A DNA stretch of 64,000 nucleotides from Caballeronia udeis (lineage in GTDB: Bacteria > Pseudomonadota > Gammaproteobacteria > Burkholderiales > Burkholderiaceae). Where the stretch lies: positions 1 through 64,000 of the forward strand of contig NZ_FCOK02000038.1 of NCBI RefSeq assembly GCF_001544555.2. The letters are read 5' to 3'. The notes below the pieces were generated by a model that worked only from the letters and a program-made list of their open reading frames with translations, had not been told where the DNA came from and did not search any database. The translations under genes and the position numbers were made by a program. Each line of letters opens with the position of its first letter. Position 1 is the stretch's first letter. Positions 49,850 through 59,952 of this stretch are shown here, in pieces.

Positions 49850-51280
49850 ATGACCGACGTTCAGGCACGTAGATCCTCTATCGGCTGGTTGCCTTACATC
49901 GTCGCGGCGACCTTCTTCATGGAGTACCTCGACACCACGGTGATCGCCACGGGCCTGCCGCAGATGGCGCGCTCGTTCGGCGTGGGTCCGAACAGCCTGA
50001 GTCTCGGCATGACGGCGTATATGCTCGCACTCGCGATTTTCATTCCGGTAAGCGGCTGGGTCGCCGACCGGTGCGGATCGCGCACGGTGTTTTTTAGCGC
50101 GATCGCCGTGTTCACGCTGGCCTCCGTGTTTTGCGGGATGTCGCAGAACGTGACGGAGTTCATCGCAGCGCGTCTGCTGCAAGGTATTGGCGGCGCCATG
50201 ATGGTGCCGGTGGGCCGGTTGATCGTCGTGCGCAGCACGGGGAAAAGCCGCCTGATGCAGGCCATTTCAACCATCACGTGGCCCGCAACTGTCGCACCCG
50301 TAGTCGGCCCGCCAGTGGGCGGCTTCATCACGACCTACGCAAACTGGCGCTGGATCTTTCTGCTGAACGTGCCGTTCGGTATCGCGGTGATGGCTGTGGT
50401 CGTCGCACTGGTGCCGAACCTGAAAGGCAACGAACGCCGGCCGCTCGATCTCACCGGTCTGCTGTTGAGCGCCGTCACCCTCACCTCGATCCTGTACGGC
50501 GCCGAACTCGCCAGCCAGCCCGGCGAAAATCCATGGATAGCGGGTGCGTTTGTGGCGGCCGGTCTCGTGCTCGGCTTTGTCGCGTACCGGCACGCGCAGC
50601 ATCATCCGCATCCGCTGATCGACGTGTCGACGCTGAAGATTCCCACCTTCTCGGTGACAATCGGGACCGGCTCGTTCACCCGCATCGGCATTAACGCAGT
50701 GCCGTACCTGATGCCGCTGCTGTTCCAGATCGGCTTCGGCCTGTCCGCGTTCAAGTCGGGGCTGTTGTTGCTGGCGAGCGCAGTCGGCAACCTGGGCATG
50801 AAGGCGTTGACCACCCGCATCTTGCAGCGCTACGGCTTCCGGATGGTGTCGATAATCGATGTCGCGGCGGCCGGCGTCTTCGCTATCGCGTGCGGCTTGC
50901 TGACGCCGGAGTTGCCGCTCGCGTGGGTGCTGATCGTGGTGTTCGTCTACGGCGTGGCGCGCTCGATGCAGTTCGCGACGCTCGCTACCCTCGCCTACGC
51001 GGACGTTGCCCAGTCGCAGATGAGCGCGGCCAGCACGCTCTGGAGCGCGGCGGCGCAAATGACGATCGGCTTGGGCATTGCCTTCGGCGCGGTGGCCCTG
51101 CGTGGCGCGGCGGTGTTCAATGGCGAGTTGTCCGGCCACGTCTTCACGCTGGACGACTTCCGCATCGCCTTTCTCTGCGCCGGGCTGGTCACACTGGTGT
51201 CGATGTGGGGCTACTGGCAAATGGCGCACGACGCCGGTCAAAGTGTCGGCGGTGGATCGCGGCGTCAGGACGTGTCGTGA
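49850..51280 (+). CDS. MFS drug transporter, DHA2 (14-helix) family
   Basis: A 476-residue major facilitator with about 14 membrane helices. Family motifs: FMEYLDTTVIATGLPQMARSFG in helix 1 (motif D1), SGWVADRCGSRTVFFSAI (motif A), LLQGIGGAMMVPVGRLIVVR (motif B), and VAPVVGPPVGGFITTYANWRWIFLLNVPFGI (antiporter motif C). This pattern fits DHA2 (EmrB-like) proton antiporters of drugs or toxic acids. No EmrA-type partner is next to it. GAGGGAA precedes the ATG. Confidence 0.93.
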   Translation: MTDVQARRSSIGWLPYIVAATFFMEYLDTTVIATGLPQMARSFGVGPNSLSLGMTAYMLALAIFIPVSGWVADRCGSRTVFFSAIAVFTLASVFCGMSQNVTEFIAARLLQGIGGAMMVPVGRLIVVRSTGKSRLMQAISTITWPATVAPVVGPPVGGFITTYANWRWIFLLNVPFGIAVMAVVVALVPNLKGNERRPLDLTGLLLSAVTLTSILYGAELASQPGENPWIAGAFVAAGLVLGFVAYRHAQHHPHPLIDVSTLKIPTFSVTIGTGSFTRIGINAVPYLMPLLFQIGFGLSAFKSGLLLLASAVGNLGMKALTTRILQRYGFRMVSIIDVAAAGVFAIACGLLTPELPLAWVLIVVFVYGVARSMQFATLATLAYADVAQSQMSAASTLWSAAAQMTIGLGIAFGAVALRGAAVFNGELSGHVFTLDDFRIAFLCAGLVTLVSMWGYWQMAHDAGQSVGGGSRRQDVS

Positions 51281-51500
51281 GCGGGCGACCGGGTGACATT
51301 CCCCGCCGGCCGCTTCACTCCAGGCCGCGCGTGAATCCTGAGCCCGCGCGACGGATTTGCAGCCAACCTCCGACCTCTCTGAGGGCGCAGCCCGACACGA
51401 CTCCCCGATCTCGAATCCTTTCCGGAGGCGATACAAGAAAGGATCACTGAATTAAAAGGGAACTGAGGGTCGTGCCAACCCACCCTGAACGGAGCGCCCC

Positions 51501-52163
51501 ATGCAGATCGCTGTCCTGACGTTCGATGCCTTTAACGAAATTGACTCATTCGTGTCCGCCGCTCTGCTCAATCGCCTGAGTGGGCGAGGATGGCGTGCTT
51601 ACATCACCGGCGCGACGGACCGGGTGACATCGAAGAACGGGGTTGTAGTTGAGGCCCAGAAGTCGTTGGAGTTTGCCAGCGAAGCGGATGTGGTCATCTT
51701 CGGCAGCGGGATGAAGACTGACGAGATTGCCGGGAACCACGCCATGCTGGCCCGCATGAACGTCGATCCCGCTCGCCAACTCCTTGTTGGCCAGTGCTCT
51801 GGCGTGCTGATCATGTCGGCTCTCGGCCTGTTCTCGGGTGAGCCGATTTGCACCGATCGGATGACTGAACCCCTGCTCACCCGGCAAGGGCTATGCGTCT
51901 CGGACCAGGCTTTCCATGCCCTGGGGAACGTGGCAACGGCGGGTGGTTGCCTGGCTTCGCAATATATCGCGGCGTGGATCATCGGGCGCGGGCTGGGGAT
52001 CGAACAGGCTGCCAAAGTGATTCGGAATGCCGCCCCGGTGGGTCAGCAAGACGAATACGTGAACCGCGCCATCGCAACGGTCAGTCCGTTTCTGACCACT
52101 GAAGCGGGTCACAAGGCGGCGCAGGAACGAATGCGGTCAGGAAGGGAAAGGGGCTACAGATAA
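51501..52163 (+). CDS. DJ-1/PfpI family protein
   Basis: A 220-residue protein of the DJ-1/PfpI (class I glutamine amidotransferase-like) superfamily. The nucleophile-elbow cysteine is in LLVGQCSGVLIMSALGLFSGEPI, after ADVVIFGSGMKTDEI; the typical His after it is not at its usual place (Gly-Val follow). FNEIDSFVSAALLNRL is a variant of the family's start. Members include chaperones, glyoxalases and isonitrile hydratases; the activity here cannot be told. It is convergent with the LysR (DgdR-like) gene. GGAG precedes the ATG. Confidence 0.85.
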   Translation: MQIAVLTFDAFNEIDSFVSAALLNRLSGRGWRAYITGATDRVTSKNGVVVEAQKSLEFASEADVVIFGSGMKTDEIAGNHAMLARMNVDPARQLLVGQCSGVLIMSALGLFSGEPICTDRMTEPLLTRQGLCVSDQAFHALGNVATAGGCLASQYIAAWIIGRGLGIEQAAKVIRNAAPVGQQDEYVNRAIATVSPFLTTEAGHKAAQERMRSGRERGYR

Positions 52164-52275
52164 ACCCGATTCAATGGGTGACGCTCGCTGTTATCCGGGG
52201 TGCCTCATTTCCTTTCATGCGTCCGGGCACACCGGATTTCGGCATGATTCCGCCTCTCCGGATGTTCGGAATGCG

Positions 52276-53148
52276 TCAGGGCGCAAGCGGCGACATCGTT
52301 CTCAAGGTGCGGGTCATAAGATCCTTCACATTCTCCACAAGAAGTGAATCGACCGTACCCGAGTACGAAACAACGGCGATCCCAACATGCGGAAGCGGCG
52401 GGAGCATCTCCCCAACGGGCATGATCCGCAAATCCGCAGGAACCGCTCCTCTCGTCAGCACAGCGACAGCAATGCCCGCTCTCACGATGGCCAGCAGCCC
52501 GTCCTTGCTGACGCTCTCATACGCTACGCGGTAGTTGACATTGGCAGCTTCGAGCGCACGCCGCGCCGCCTGATGGTCCAGCGTTTCGGGAACCGACAAG
52601 GCTATTTGAAGGGGGCCGTCGCTTGGGGCGAAGAAGTCTTGCGATGCGATCCACACCAGGTCCTCCCAGCGGATCACCCGTTCGAGGTTGCCCTCCGGGG
52701 CGAGCGATACCAACGCCACATCGAGACGGCGTGCATCGAGCATTTTTTCGAGCAAGGGCGTAGGCGCGCATACGACTTCCAGTGCAACCCGCGGATGCTG
52801 TGCCGCTATCGCGCGTAGCACGACCGGAAGGAACTCGGTGCAATAGTCCTCGGGACATCCGAGCCGGATGGAACCGGTGAGCCCACGGCCGGTCACGTCG
52901 ACCAGCGCCTCGTCGTGCGCCCGGACCAGCCTGCGGGCGTGCGACAAGAGCCGGTCTCCGCGTGCCGTCAGTTCCACGCCGCGTGCGGTGCGCACCAGCA
53001 CCGCGCCATCGACGATCTCTTCGATCCGCTTGAGCTGCATGCTGATCGCGGACTGCGTGCGGCCAACTTCGGCCGCCGCGCGCGTGAGCGATCCGGCATC
53101 CGCTATTGCCACGAAGGTCCTGAGCAAATCGAAATCCAGCTGCAACAT
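52276..53148 (-). CDS. dgdR: LysR-family regulator, probable DgdR
   Basis: A LysR-type regulator of about 290 residues, directly divergent from dgdA. The DNA-binding part is LQLDFDLLRTFVAIADAGSLTRAAAEVGRTQSAISMQLKRIEEIVDGAVLVRTARGVELTARGD. In Burkholderia cepacia the 2,2-dialkylglycine decarboxylase gene is repressed by the LysR protein DgdR encoded in the same divergent way, and the length fits. The start at 53148 is the one that matches the family; the frame can extend to 53181. The identity rests mostly on its neighbour. Confidence 0.8.
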   Translation of the reverse strand: MLQLDFDLLRTFVAIADAGSLTRAAAEVGRTQSAISMQLKRIEEIVDGAVLVRTARGVELTARGDRLLSHARRLVRAHDEALVDVTGRGLTGSIRLGCPEDYCTEFLPVVLRAIAAQHPRVALEVVCAPTPLLEKMLDARRLDVALVSLAPEGNLERVIRWEDLVWIASQDFFAPSDGPLQIALSVPETLDHQAARRALEAANVNYRVAYESVSKDGLLAIVRAGIAVAVLTRGAVPADLRIMPVGEMLPPLPHVGIAVVSYSGTVDSLLVENVKDLMTRTLRTMSPLAP

Positions 53149-53223
53149 GATGGCATCAGCTCCTCGAATGGCACGCATCACAACTTTTCATTTCCACCCG
53201 CCGGCGTGGTTCGCTTACATTGA

Positions 53224-54567
<1,344 letters not shown>

Positions 54568-54849
54568 CACGCAATGCCACGTTGCGAATGGCAGGACGCC
54601 CATGTGCGAAAAGAGTCGTTCGGTTAGTCGCAAATAATGATTGTTCCAGCCGGATGGGCCCGCGCACCGTCGCATTGGCGAACGGTTCGCTAAGCTCGCG
54701 TTCGGCCGCGGCGAGCTGTTTTCCGTCGAGGGTCCAACACCATAAGGGTCGGCAAGGTTCCGCTAAAGGACACTTGAGCTGAACGTGTGAATGGGCCTTG
54801 ATGGGCGGCCCCGTCCGTCGCTCAATGGCACCCCTTGCGTGCGCGTGGC
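54568..54849. other. Region without a supported gene between dgdA and arsR
   Basis: About 280 bases where the frames that are open on either strand show no family and no ribosome site. No strong hairpin follows dgdA. The stretch ends at the promoter-operator of the ArsR gene. Confidence 0.4.
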
Positions 54850-54883
54850 TTGACACGTATATACTTTATCAAGTATATACGTG
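54850..54883 (+). promoter_or_regulatory. ArsR promoter covered by a perfect 30-base palindrome
   Basis: CACGTATATACTT (54854-54866) and AAGTATATACGTG (54871-54883) are perfect 13-base inverted arms around TATC. A -35 element TTGACA (54850-54855) overlaps the left arm, and a -10 element (GTATAT, 54873-54878, spacing 17) lies in the right arm. Transcription would begin at about 54885, on or next to the ATG at 54886. No Shine-Dalgarno sequence is present. This suggests a leaderless transcript repressed by the gene's own product. Confidence 0.75.
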
Positions 54884-54885
54884 AA

Positions 54886-55221
54886 ATGGAATCAACATTT
54901 GCAGTCATCGCCGAGCCGAGCCGCCGCGCCATCCTGAGTCTGCTTGCATCCTCCGAGCAGTCCGTAGGTGATATAGAGGAGAAGCTGAACCTCCCGCAGC
55001 CCTCGGTTTCAAAACATCTGCGAGTCCTTCGCGAGGCCGGATTCGTGGAGTCGCGCGTTGACGCACAGCGGCGTCTATACCGGATCAAACCGGAACCGCT
55101 GATGGAGATAGACGCCTGGCTCGCTCCGTTCCGCCAGTTCTGGTCGGTTCACGTCGACGCTCTCGAACGCCACCTTGACCAGACGAATCCTGTACCGCGC
55201 CGAAAGGGGAAAAAACGATGA
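54886..55221 (+). CDS. ArsR-family transcriptional regulator
   Basis: A 111-residue winged-helix regulator: FAVIAEPSRRAILSLLASSEQSVGDIEEKLNLPQPSVSKHLRVLREAGFVESRVDAQRRLYRIKPEPLMEIDAWL covers the full ArsR domain. It lacks the CxC metal site of ArsR/SmtB, as is normal for the group paired with SRPBCC proteins. The ATG at 54886 comes straight after the palindromic promoter; the frame extends to 54835 through the operator and is not used. The stop overlaps the SRPBCC start (ATGA). Confidence 0.93.
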   Translation: MESTFAVIAEPSRRAILSLLASSEQSVGDIEEKLNLPQPSVSKHLRVLREAGFVESRVDAQRRLYRIKPEPLMEIDAWLAPFRQFWSVHVDALERHLDQTNPVPRRKGKKR

Positions 55222-55745
55222 GCAACCGCGACGAATACCTGCCGGGTCCTGCCGCCGGCGCAGAAGTCCGAAAGGATGGGGACAAGTGGACACTCATTCT
55301 GGTCCGCGAGTTGCGCCATCCGCCCGAGAAAGTGTGGAAAGCGTTGACCGACCCGGCCAGTCTGCGTGAATGGGCGCCGTTCGATGCCGACCGGAGCCTC
55401 GCTGCTGTCGGCCCGGTCAAGCTTTCGACAGTCGGAACGCCGACGCCGCAAATTTCGGAGACGCAGGTCACGCACGCCGACGCGCCGACCCTGCTCGAGT
55501 ATCGCTGGGGCGACAACGACATGCGATGGCAACTTGAGCCGCTCGGCGAAGGCACGCGTCTCACGCTCTGGCACAACATCGATCGCGGTTTCATATCTAT
55601 GGGTGCAGCCGGCTGGCACATCTGCCTGGATGTGCTCGATCGGTTCGTGGCCGGGAACCCCATCGGGCGTATTGTCGGTGGCGAAGCAATGAAATTCGGT
55701 TGGCCGCGCTTGAACACCGAGTATGCGAAGCAGTTTGATATCTGA
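55218..55745 (+). CDS. SRPBCC (AHSA1/START-like) domain protein
   Basis: A 175-residue SRPBCC-fold protein of the AHSA1 type: WTLILVRELRHPPEKVWKALTDPASLREWAPFDADRSLAAVGPVKLST, LLEYRWGDNDMRWQLEPLGEGTRLTLWHNI and a C-terminal helix (GWHICLDVLDRFVAGN). Such proteins bind hydrophobic ligands and are almost always cotranscribed with an ArsR regulator, which is the case here by a 4-base overlap. The natural ligand is unknown. Confidence 0.92.
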   Translation: MSNRDEYLPGPAAGAEVRKDGDKWTLILVRELRHPPEKVWKALTDPASLREWAPFDADRSLAAVGPVKLSTVGTPTPQISETQVTHADAPTLLEYRWGDNDMRWQLEPLGEGTRLTLWHNIDRGFISMGAAGWHICLDVLDRFVAGNPIGRIVGGEAMKFGWPRLNTEYAKQFDI

Positions 55746-55844
55746 GCCCCGGAGCGCGACGCAGCCGAAGGCGTTCAGCTTTCCGGGCGCAGTGAAAGGC
55801 TTGCCCCGAAATCTGGAAGGGTCTTGAAGTTTCAGGAGGAGAAC

Positions 55845-56267
55845 ATGAAAAAGCCGGGTTTTAGCGAGGACGAGTCCGCATCCGGGTTGATTGACAAAAG
55901 AATCACGGATCTCGGGGACTGGCGCGGGGAGACGTTGAGCAGGATGCGCGAGCTCATCAAGGAGGCTGACCCGGACGTTGTGGAGGAGTGGAAGTGGATG
56001 GGCACTCCGGTCTGGTCGCACGACGGGATCATTTGCACCGGCGAGTCCTACAAGTCGGTCGTGAAGCTGACCTTTGCCAAGGGGGCTTCGTTGGATGACC
56101 CGGCCAAGCTTTTCAACTCGAGCCTCAACGGGAACACAAGACGCGCGATCGACATCCATGAGGGGGAGGAGGTCGACTCGGGCAAGTTCAAAGCGCTTAT
56201 CCGTGCGGCGATCGCCCTGAATACATCCGCTGCGAAGGCCAAGACAAAGGCAAAGCGAGCGAAGTAG
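55845..56267 (+). CDS. DUF1801 domain protein
   Basis: A 140-residue protein of the DUF1801 (YdhG/YjhX-like) family: LIDKRITDLGDWRGETLSRMRELIKEADPDVVEEWKWMGTPVWSHDGIICTGESYKSVVKLTFAKGASLDDP and SLNGNTRRAIDIHEGEEVD. The start at 55845 has CAGGAGGAGAAC in front. The C-terminus is a lysine/alanine-rich tail (AAKAKTKAKRAK). Members often stand with ArsR-SRPBCC genes, as here, about 100 bases downstream. Function unknown; possibly part of the same stress response. Confidence 0.9.
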   Translation: MKKPGFSEDESASGLIDKRITDLGDWRGETLSRMRELIKEADPDVVEEWKWMGTPVWSHDGIICTGESYKSVVKLTFAKGASLDDPAKLFNSSLNGNTRRAIDIHEGEEVDSGKFKALIRAAIALNTSAAKAKTKAKRAK

Positions 56268-56268
56268 G

Positions 56269-57270
56269 TCACGCCTGCTTTGCCTGCAGAGTTGACGAAG
56301 CACCCTGGCCTTGGCTTTGCACTCGAAAGCGTCTTCTGTAGTCCCCTGGAGACAGCCCGGTGAGCTTGATGAAGACTTTTCGGAATGACCCGACATCCTC
56401 GTAACCGACTTTCCAGGCGACCTGGTCGAACGACTGTTGGCTCGTTTCGAGCATCTCACGCGCTTTGCCGACCCGAAGATGCTGGCAATACTCAGTCGGG
56501 CGAAGACCGGTCGCCTTCTGGAAGCGACGAAGAAATGTCCTCTCCTCCAACCCGGCGCGCTGAGCCATCAAAGCGATCGTGGGATGGTGGGCACTGTCCT
56601 CTTGTAACCAGTGCTGCACTTCAAGAATCGTTTTGTCGCCGTGATTGAGCTTTGGAGAGAAGGCACTGTAGTAGCGTTGCTCTCGTCCCGGGGGATCGAC
56701 CAAAAGAAAACGAGCAGTCTCCACCATGGCTGCAGAACCGAGCAGACGGTCGACTATCCTGAGCCCCAGGTCGGGCCATGCCATCAAGCCGCCGGCGGTA
56801 AGAATGTCGCCATCGTCAATCAGGAGTTTGTCAGCATCGACGTGGATTTCTGGAAAGCGCTCAGCGAGGAGCTGTGCCTGCGACCAATGGGTTGTCGCCG
56901 AGCGCCTCGCGAGCAGGCCGGTCTGGGCAAGAAGGAATGTCCCGACACAAACGGACGCCAGCACAGCGCCTCTCGCATGACAATCGTTCAGCCATTGCAC
57001 GATCGGAGCGAAAGCATCGCCAATGGGCAGCCCCCCGAGCGAGGGCGGAACAATCACGAAATCAGGTGCGCTATCCGCCCACGGCGGGGAAGAGCTGCCG
57101 GCATCAAACTGAATGTGGCTTACCCTGAGCACCGGGTGTTCAATATTTTTTGATCGCTGAAATAAGCGCTCAGCAATCTGGAACAGGTCCGTTAGCCCGT
57201 GAACGGCGGCAAGCTGGCTCCCCGGATATATCAGCAATGCTATTTCGACGGGAGCTATTTTCTTTGCCAT
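56269..57270 (-). CDS. GlxA-type AraC-family regulator with DJ-1/PfpI domain
   Basis: A 333-residue regulator. The N-terminal DJ-1/PfpI-like domain (about 8-195, with DFVIVPPSLGG, LASVCVGTFLLAQTGLLARRSATTHW and DDGDILTAGGLMAWPDLGLRIVDRLLG) is followed by an AraC helix-turn-helix pair (IALMAQRAGLEERTFLRRFQKATGLRPTEYCQHLRVGKAREML and FDQVAWKVGYEDVGSFRKVFIKLTGLSPGDYRRRF). The start at 57270 has GAGGT upstream. The convergent DUF1801 stop is one base away. It is divergent from the cysteine hydrolase at 57397, its likely target. Confidence 0.93.
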   Translation of the reverse strand: MAKKIAPVEIALLIYPGSQLAAVHGLTDLFQIAERLFQRSKNIEHPVLRVSHIQFDAGSSSPPWADSAPDFVIVPPSLGGLPIGDAFAPIVQWLNDCHARGAVLASVCVGTFLLAQTGLLARRSATTHWSQAQLLAERFPEIHVDADKLLIDDGDILTAGGLMAWPDLGLRIVDRLLGSAAMVETARFLLVDPPGREQRYYSAFSPKLNHGDKTILEVQHWLQEDSAHHPTIALMAQRAGLEERTFLRRFQKATGLRPTEYCQHLRVGKAREMLETSQQSFDQVAWKVGYEDVGSFRKVFIKLTGLSPGDYRRRFRVQSQGQGASSTLQAKQA

Positions 57271-57396
57271 TGTCAGTTTTACCTCGTTTTTTGTCAGTCC
57301 TGCCAATTCGCTAATCCACCGCGCAAGCTTACTCTTGAGTCTCGGAGAACGATCGCGTTTCTAATCAATACCCGTCATCAATACCAGGAGATGGAC

Positions 57397-57945
57397 ATGA
57401 CCAAGCGTGCACTCATCATCGTAGACCTGCAGAACGATTATTTCCCAGGAGGGAAATGGACGTTGACGGGCATCGAGGCCGCTGCCGCGAACGCGGCGCA
57501 ACTTCTTCAATCGGCACGTGCTGCCGGGCATCTCGTCGTGCACGTTCGCCACGAGTCGCCGAAGAGCGACGCGGCGTTTTTCGTTGCAGGTTCCAAAGGT
57601 GCCGCGATCGCTCCGCAAGTGATCAACAAGGAAGGAGAACACGTTGTCTTGAAGCATCAAATCAATGCCTTTCGTGACACCGATCTCAAGAATATCCTGG
57701 ACACCAACGGTATAGAAGAAGTGGTTATTGCCGGAGCAATGAGCCACATGTGCGTGGACGCAATCACGCGGGCGTCTGTCGACTTTGGCTACAAGGCGAC
57801 GGTCATACACGACGCCGTTGCTACGCTCGACATGGAATTCGGCGGCGTTAAAGTTCCAGCCGCTCACGTGCATGCGGCCTTCATGGCAGCGCTTGGTTTC
57901 GCCTATGCAACCATGTTGTCCACGGACGAATACATCAACGCTTAG
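57397..57945 (+). CDS. Isochorismatase-family cysteine hydrolase
   Basis: A 182-residue cysteine hydrolase of the nicotinamidase/isochorismatase superfamily. The catalytic triad is Asp in LIIVDLQNDYF, Lys in VVLKHQINAF, and Cys in AGAMSHMCVDAITRASVDFGYKATVIHDAVAT, with the usual cis-peptide. AGGAG is 6 bases before the ATG at 57397 (another ATG is at 57391). It is divergent from the GlxA-type regulator; such pairs are common, and the substrate is not known. It might be an amide or a carbamoyl compound. Confidence 0.9.
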   Translation: MTKRALIIVDLQNDYFPGGKWTLTGIEAAAANAAQLLQSARAAGHLVVHVRHESPKSDAAFFVAGSKGAAIAPQVINKEGEHVVLKHQINAFRDTDLKNILDTNGIEEVVIAGAMSHMCVDAITRASVDFGYKATVIHDAVATLDMEFGGVKVPAAHVHAAFMAALGFAYATMLSTDEYINA

Positions 57946-57990
57946 TTCAGGTTGAAAATCCGTCTCGCTCACCCGCAAGCGATCCGGCAG

Positions 57991-58887
57991 TCACTCGCCG
58001 CGCAGATGCGCGATAACCAGATCCGCCACTGCGCCGGGTGCTTCGCGAGGCGGAAAATGCCCCACGCCGTCCAGCACCACCCGCCTGTACCCGCCGGTGA
58101 AATGCCCTTCCAGCCCTTCCGATGAAACCGGTTCGTCGCAGAAATCGGCGCCGCCCTGGATCATCAGCGTGGGCGTGGAAAGCTGTTCGATGGTCGCCAG
58201 CTTTTCCCGCAGCACGGCATACGCCGGATCCGACGCCTCGCCGCCACGCCAGCGCCGCCGATAACCGTTGAGCGTGATAGGCACCCAGTCGGGGTTATCG
58301 AAGGCGGCGGCGGTGCGGGCGAATTCTGCGTCGTCGAACCAGCCGGGCGGCGACCACGTGTCCCATTGCAGACGGGCGAAACCTTTGGGATCGGCGGCGA
58401 CCGCTGCGGGAGCGGCATCGAGCGTCATGAACCATTGATACCAATGCTTTCGCGCTTGCGAAAAGTGCGGCAATTCGAACGCTCCTTTCGGCTGGAACGC
58501 CAGCGCGAGTGCAGCGATGCGTCCAATGCGCCCGGGAAACAGCGCCGCCAGCGTGTAGGCCGTGCGTCCGCCCCAGTCATGGCCGACGACATCGAAACGA
58601 TTGATTCCCAGGACATCGGCCAGATCGATCACGTCTTGCGCGAGCGCCACGCCGGAACCATCGCGCACCGCGTCCGCCGATAGAAAGCGCGTGTTGCCGG
58701 CGCCGCGCAAGTCCGGAACAATCGCTCGAAAACCGGCTGTGGCCAGGCGTTCCACCACGGGCGTCCAGGCTCGCGCCGCGTCGGGCCAGCCGTGCATCAG
58801 CATGACCGGCGGCCCGTCGGCGGGTCCTGACGCGGTGTATGCAATCTCGAGTTTAGGTGTGCGTGCCAGCAGGTTCCGATCGTCCAT
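57991..58887 (-). CDS. Alpha/beta hydrolase, epoxide hydrolase or dehalogenase type
   Basis: A 298-residue alpha/beta hydrolase. The oxyanion region is LMHGWPDAARAWTPVVERL. The nucleophile elbow reads VGHDWGGRTAYTLA, giving Asp104 as nucleophile, as in epoxide hydrolases and haloalkane dehalogenases rather than Ser esterases. The catalytic His is in DGVGHFPPREAPG, and the acid lies in IQGGADFCDEP. The cap region (about 128-205) is of normal length. The ATG at 58887 has TGGAGAA upstream; the start at 58983 is artefactual. Not visibly part of an operon. Confidence 0.9.
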   Translation of the reverse strand: MDDRNLLARTPKLEIAYTASGPADGPPVMLMHGWPDAARAWTPVVERLATAGFRAIVPDLRGAGNTRFLSADAVRDGSGVALAQDVIDLADVLGINRFDVVGHDWGGRTAYTLAALFPGRIGRIAALALAFQPKGAFELPHFSQARKHWYQWFMTLDAAPAAVAADPKGFARLQWDTWSPPGWFDDAEFARTAAAFDNPDWVPITLNGYRRRWRGGEASDPAYAVLREKLATIEQLSTPTLMIQGGADFCDEPVSSEGLEGHFTGGYRRVVLDGVGHFPPREAPGAVADLVIAHLRGE

Positions 58888-59187
58888 GTGCGTTCTCCAG
58901 GAGAGTGGCCAGTTACGTTCGACGCATAAATGCTGCCACGTATTCCAGAGCCCCGCATGAGGGCGCGTGACATAAAAAAGCAACTAACGATCTGGCCGCC
59001 ACTCACCCTTGAGTTTGTCGTTTGCTTTTTGCCCGATCAAAGCGCTTTCGAGATCCATCAAGACACGTTCCGCAGGCCTGGGGGTTTTCAGCCTCCATAT
59101 GAACCGTATGAGACGCGCTCGGCATCGCGTAAAATTTCCTCTTCGATACCAACACAAGACGAGACGCGTCGTCAACGTCGCTTAACC

Positions 59188-59952
59188 ATGCAAACGCCCG
59201 AGATCCGACCTGGCCCGAAAGAGAGCGAAGGCGTTGCCGTCATCGACCGTGCTTGCGCGATCCTGTTCGCGTTCAAACCGGACGATGGGTCGTTGACGCT
59301 CGCCGAGCTCGCGGCGCGTACCGGGCTCTACAAAAGCACGCTGCTCCGGTTGGCGGGCGCGCTGATCCAGCACCGCTTGCTGCTGCGTCTCGACGACGGC
59401 CGCTATCAGCTTGGCCCGGCCACCTTCATGCTCGGCGCGCTGTATCAACGCAGCTTGAATCTCGGCGATATCGTCGTCCCGCTCATGCGCGAGCTTGCCG
59501 AAATCAGCGGCGAAAGCGTGTCGTTCTATGTTCGCGACGAAGCGGTGCGCGTGTGCTTGCATCGTGTGGACTCGACGCATGCGGTGCGTTATCACGTTCG
59601 CGAGGGCGATGTGCTGCCGTTGGAAAGCGGTTCGGGCGGTTTGGCGTTGCTGGCGTTCGGCGGGGCTGAAGGCGAAGTGTTCCAGCGCATTCGCGACGAC
59701 TTTTACTGCGTCTCCATGGGCGAACGTGACCGCGAGACAGCCGGTATTTCGATGCCCATATTCGGCGTGCGCCAGACTGTGCGCGGCGTGCTCACGCTGG
59801 CCGGTCCGAGTTCACGAATAGATCAGGCGTTCGTCGAGCGAAACATCGGCGCGTTGTTCGATTGCGCTGCGCGTGCAACCGACGCGCTCGGCGGCGATGC
59901 GCGCGCGTTGCGCAACGCGCAACGCCACACGGCCATGGTTCAGGGCAAATGA
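59188..59952 (+). CDS. IclR-family transcriptional regulator
   Basis: A 254-residue IclR-type regulator. The winged helix is in VAVIDRACAILFAFKPDDGSLTLAELAARTGLYKSTLLRLAGALIQHRLLLRLDDGRYQLG, and the effector domain is about 95-245 (VCLHRVDSTHAVRYHVREGDVLPLESGSGGLALLAF, then ETAGISMPIFGVRQTVRGVLTLAGPSSR). The ATG at 59188 starts at the usual distance before the domain; a longer frame to 58930 runs into the hydrolase promoter. Its 3' end overlaps the stop of the lyase by 13 bases (convergent). It likely controls the MFS-CoA transferase-lyase operon from the far side. Confidence 0.93.
   Translation: MQTPEIRPGPKESEGVAVIDRACAILFAFKPDDGSLTLAELAARTGLYKSTLLRLAGALIQHRLLLRLDDGRYQLGPATFMLGALYQRSLNLGDIVVPLMRELAEISGESVSFYVRDEAVRVCLHRVDSTHAVRYHVREGDVLPLESGSGGLALLAFGGAEGEVFQRIRDDFYCVSMGERDRETAGISMPIFGVRQTVRGVLTLAGPSSRIDQAFVERNIGALFDCAARATDALGGDARALRNAQRHTAMVQGK

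Noticed and set aside
50267-51436. A 389-codon frame on the minus strand
   Set aside because: It is the mirror of the DHA2 transporter gene, and is Arg/Gln/His-rich.
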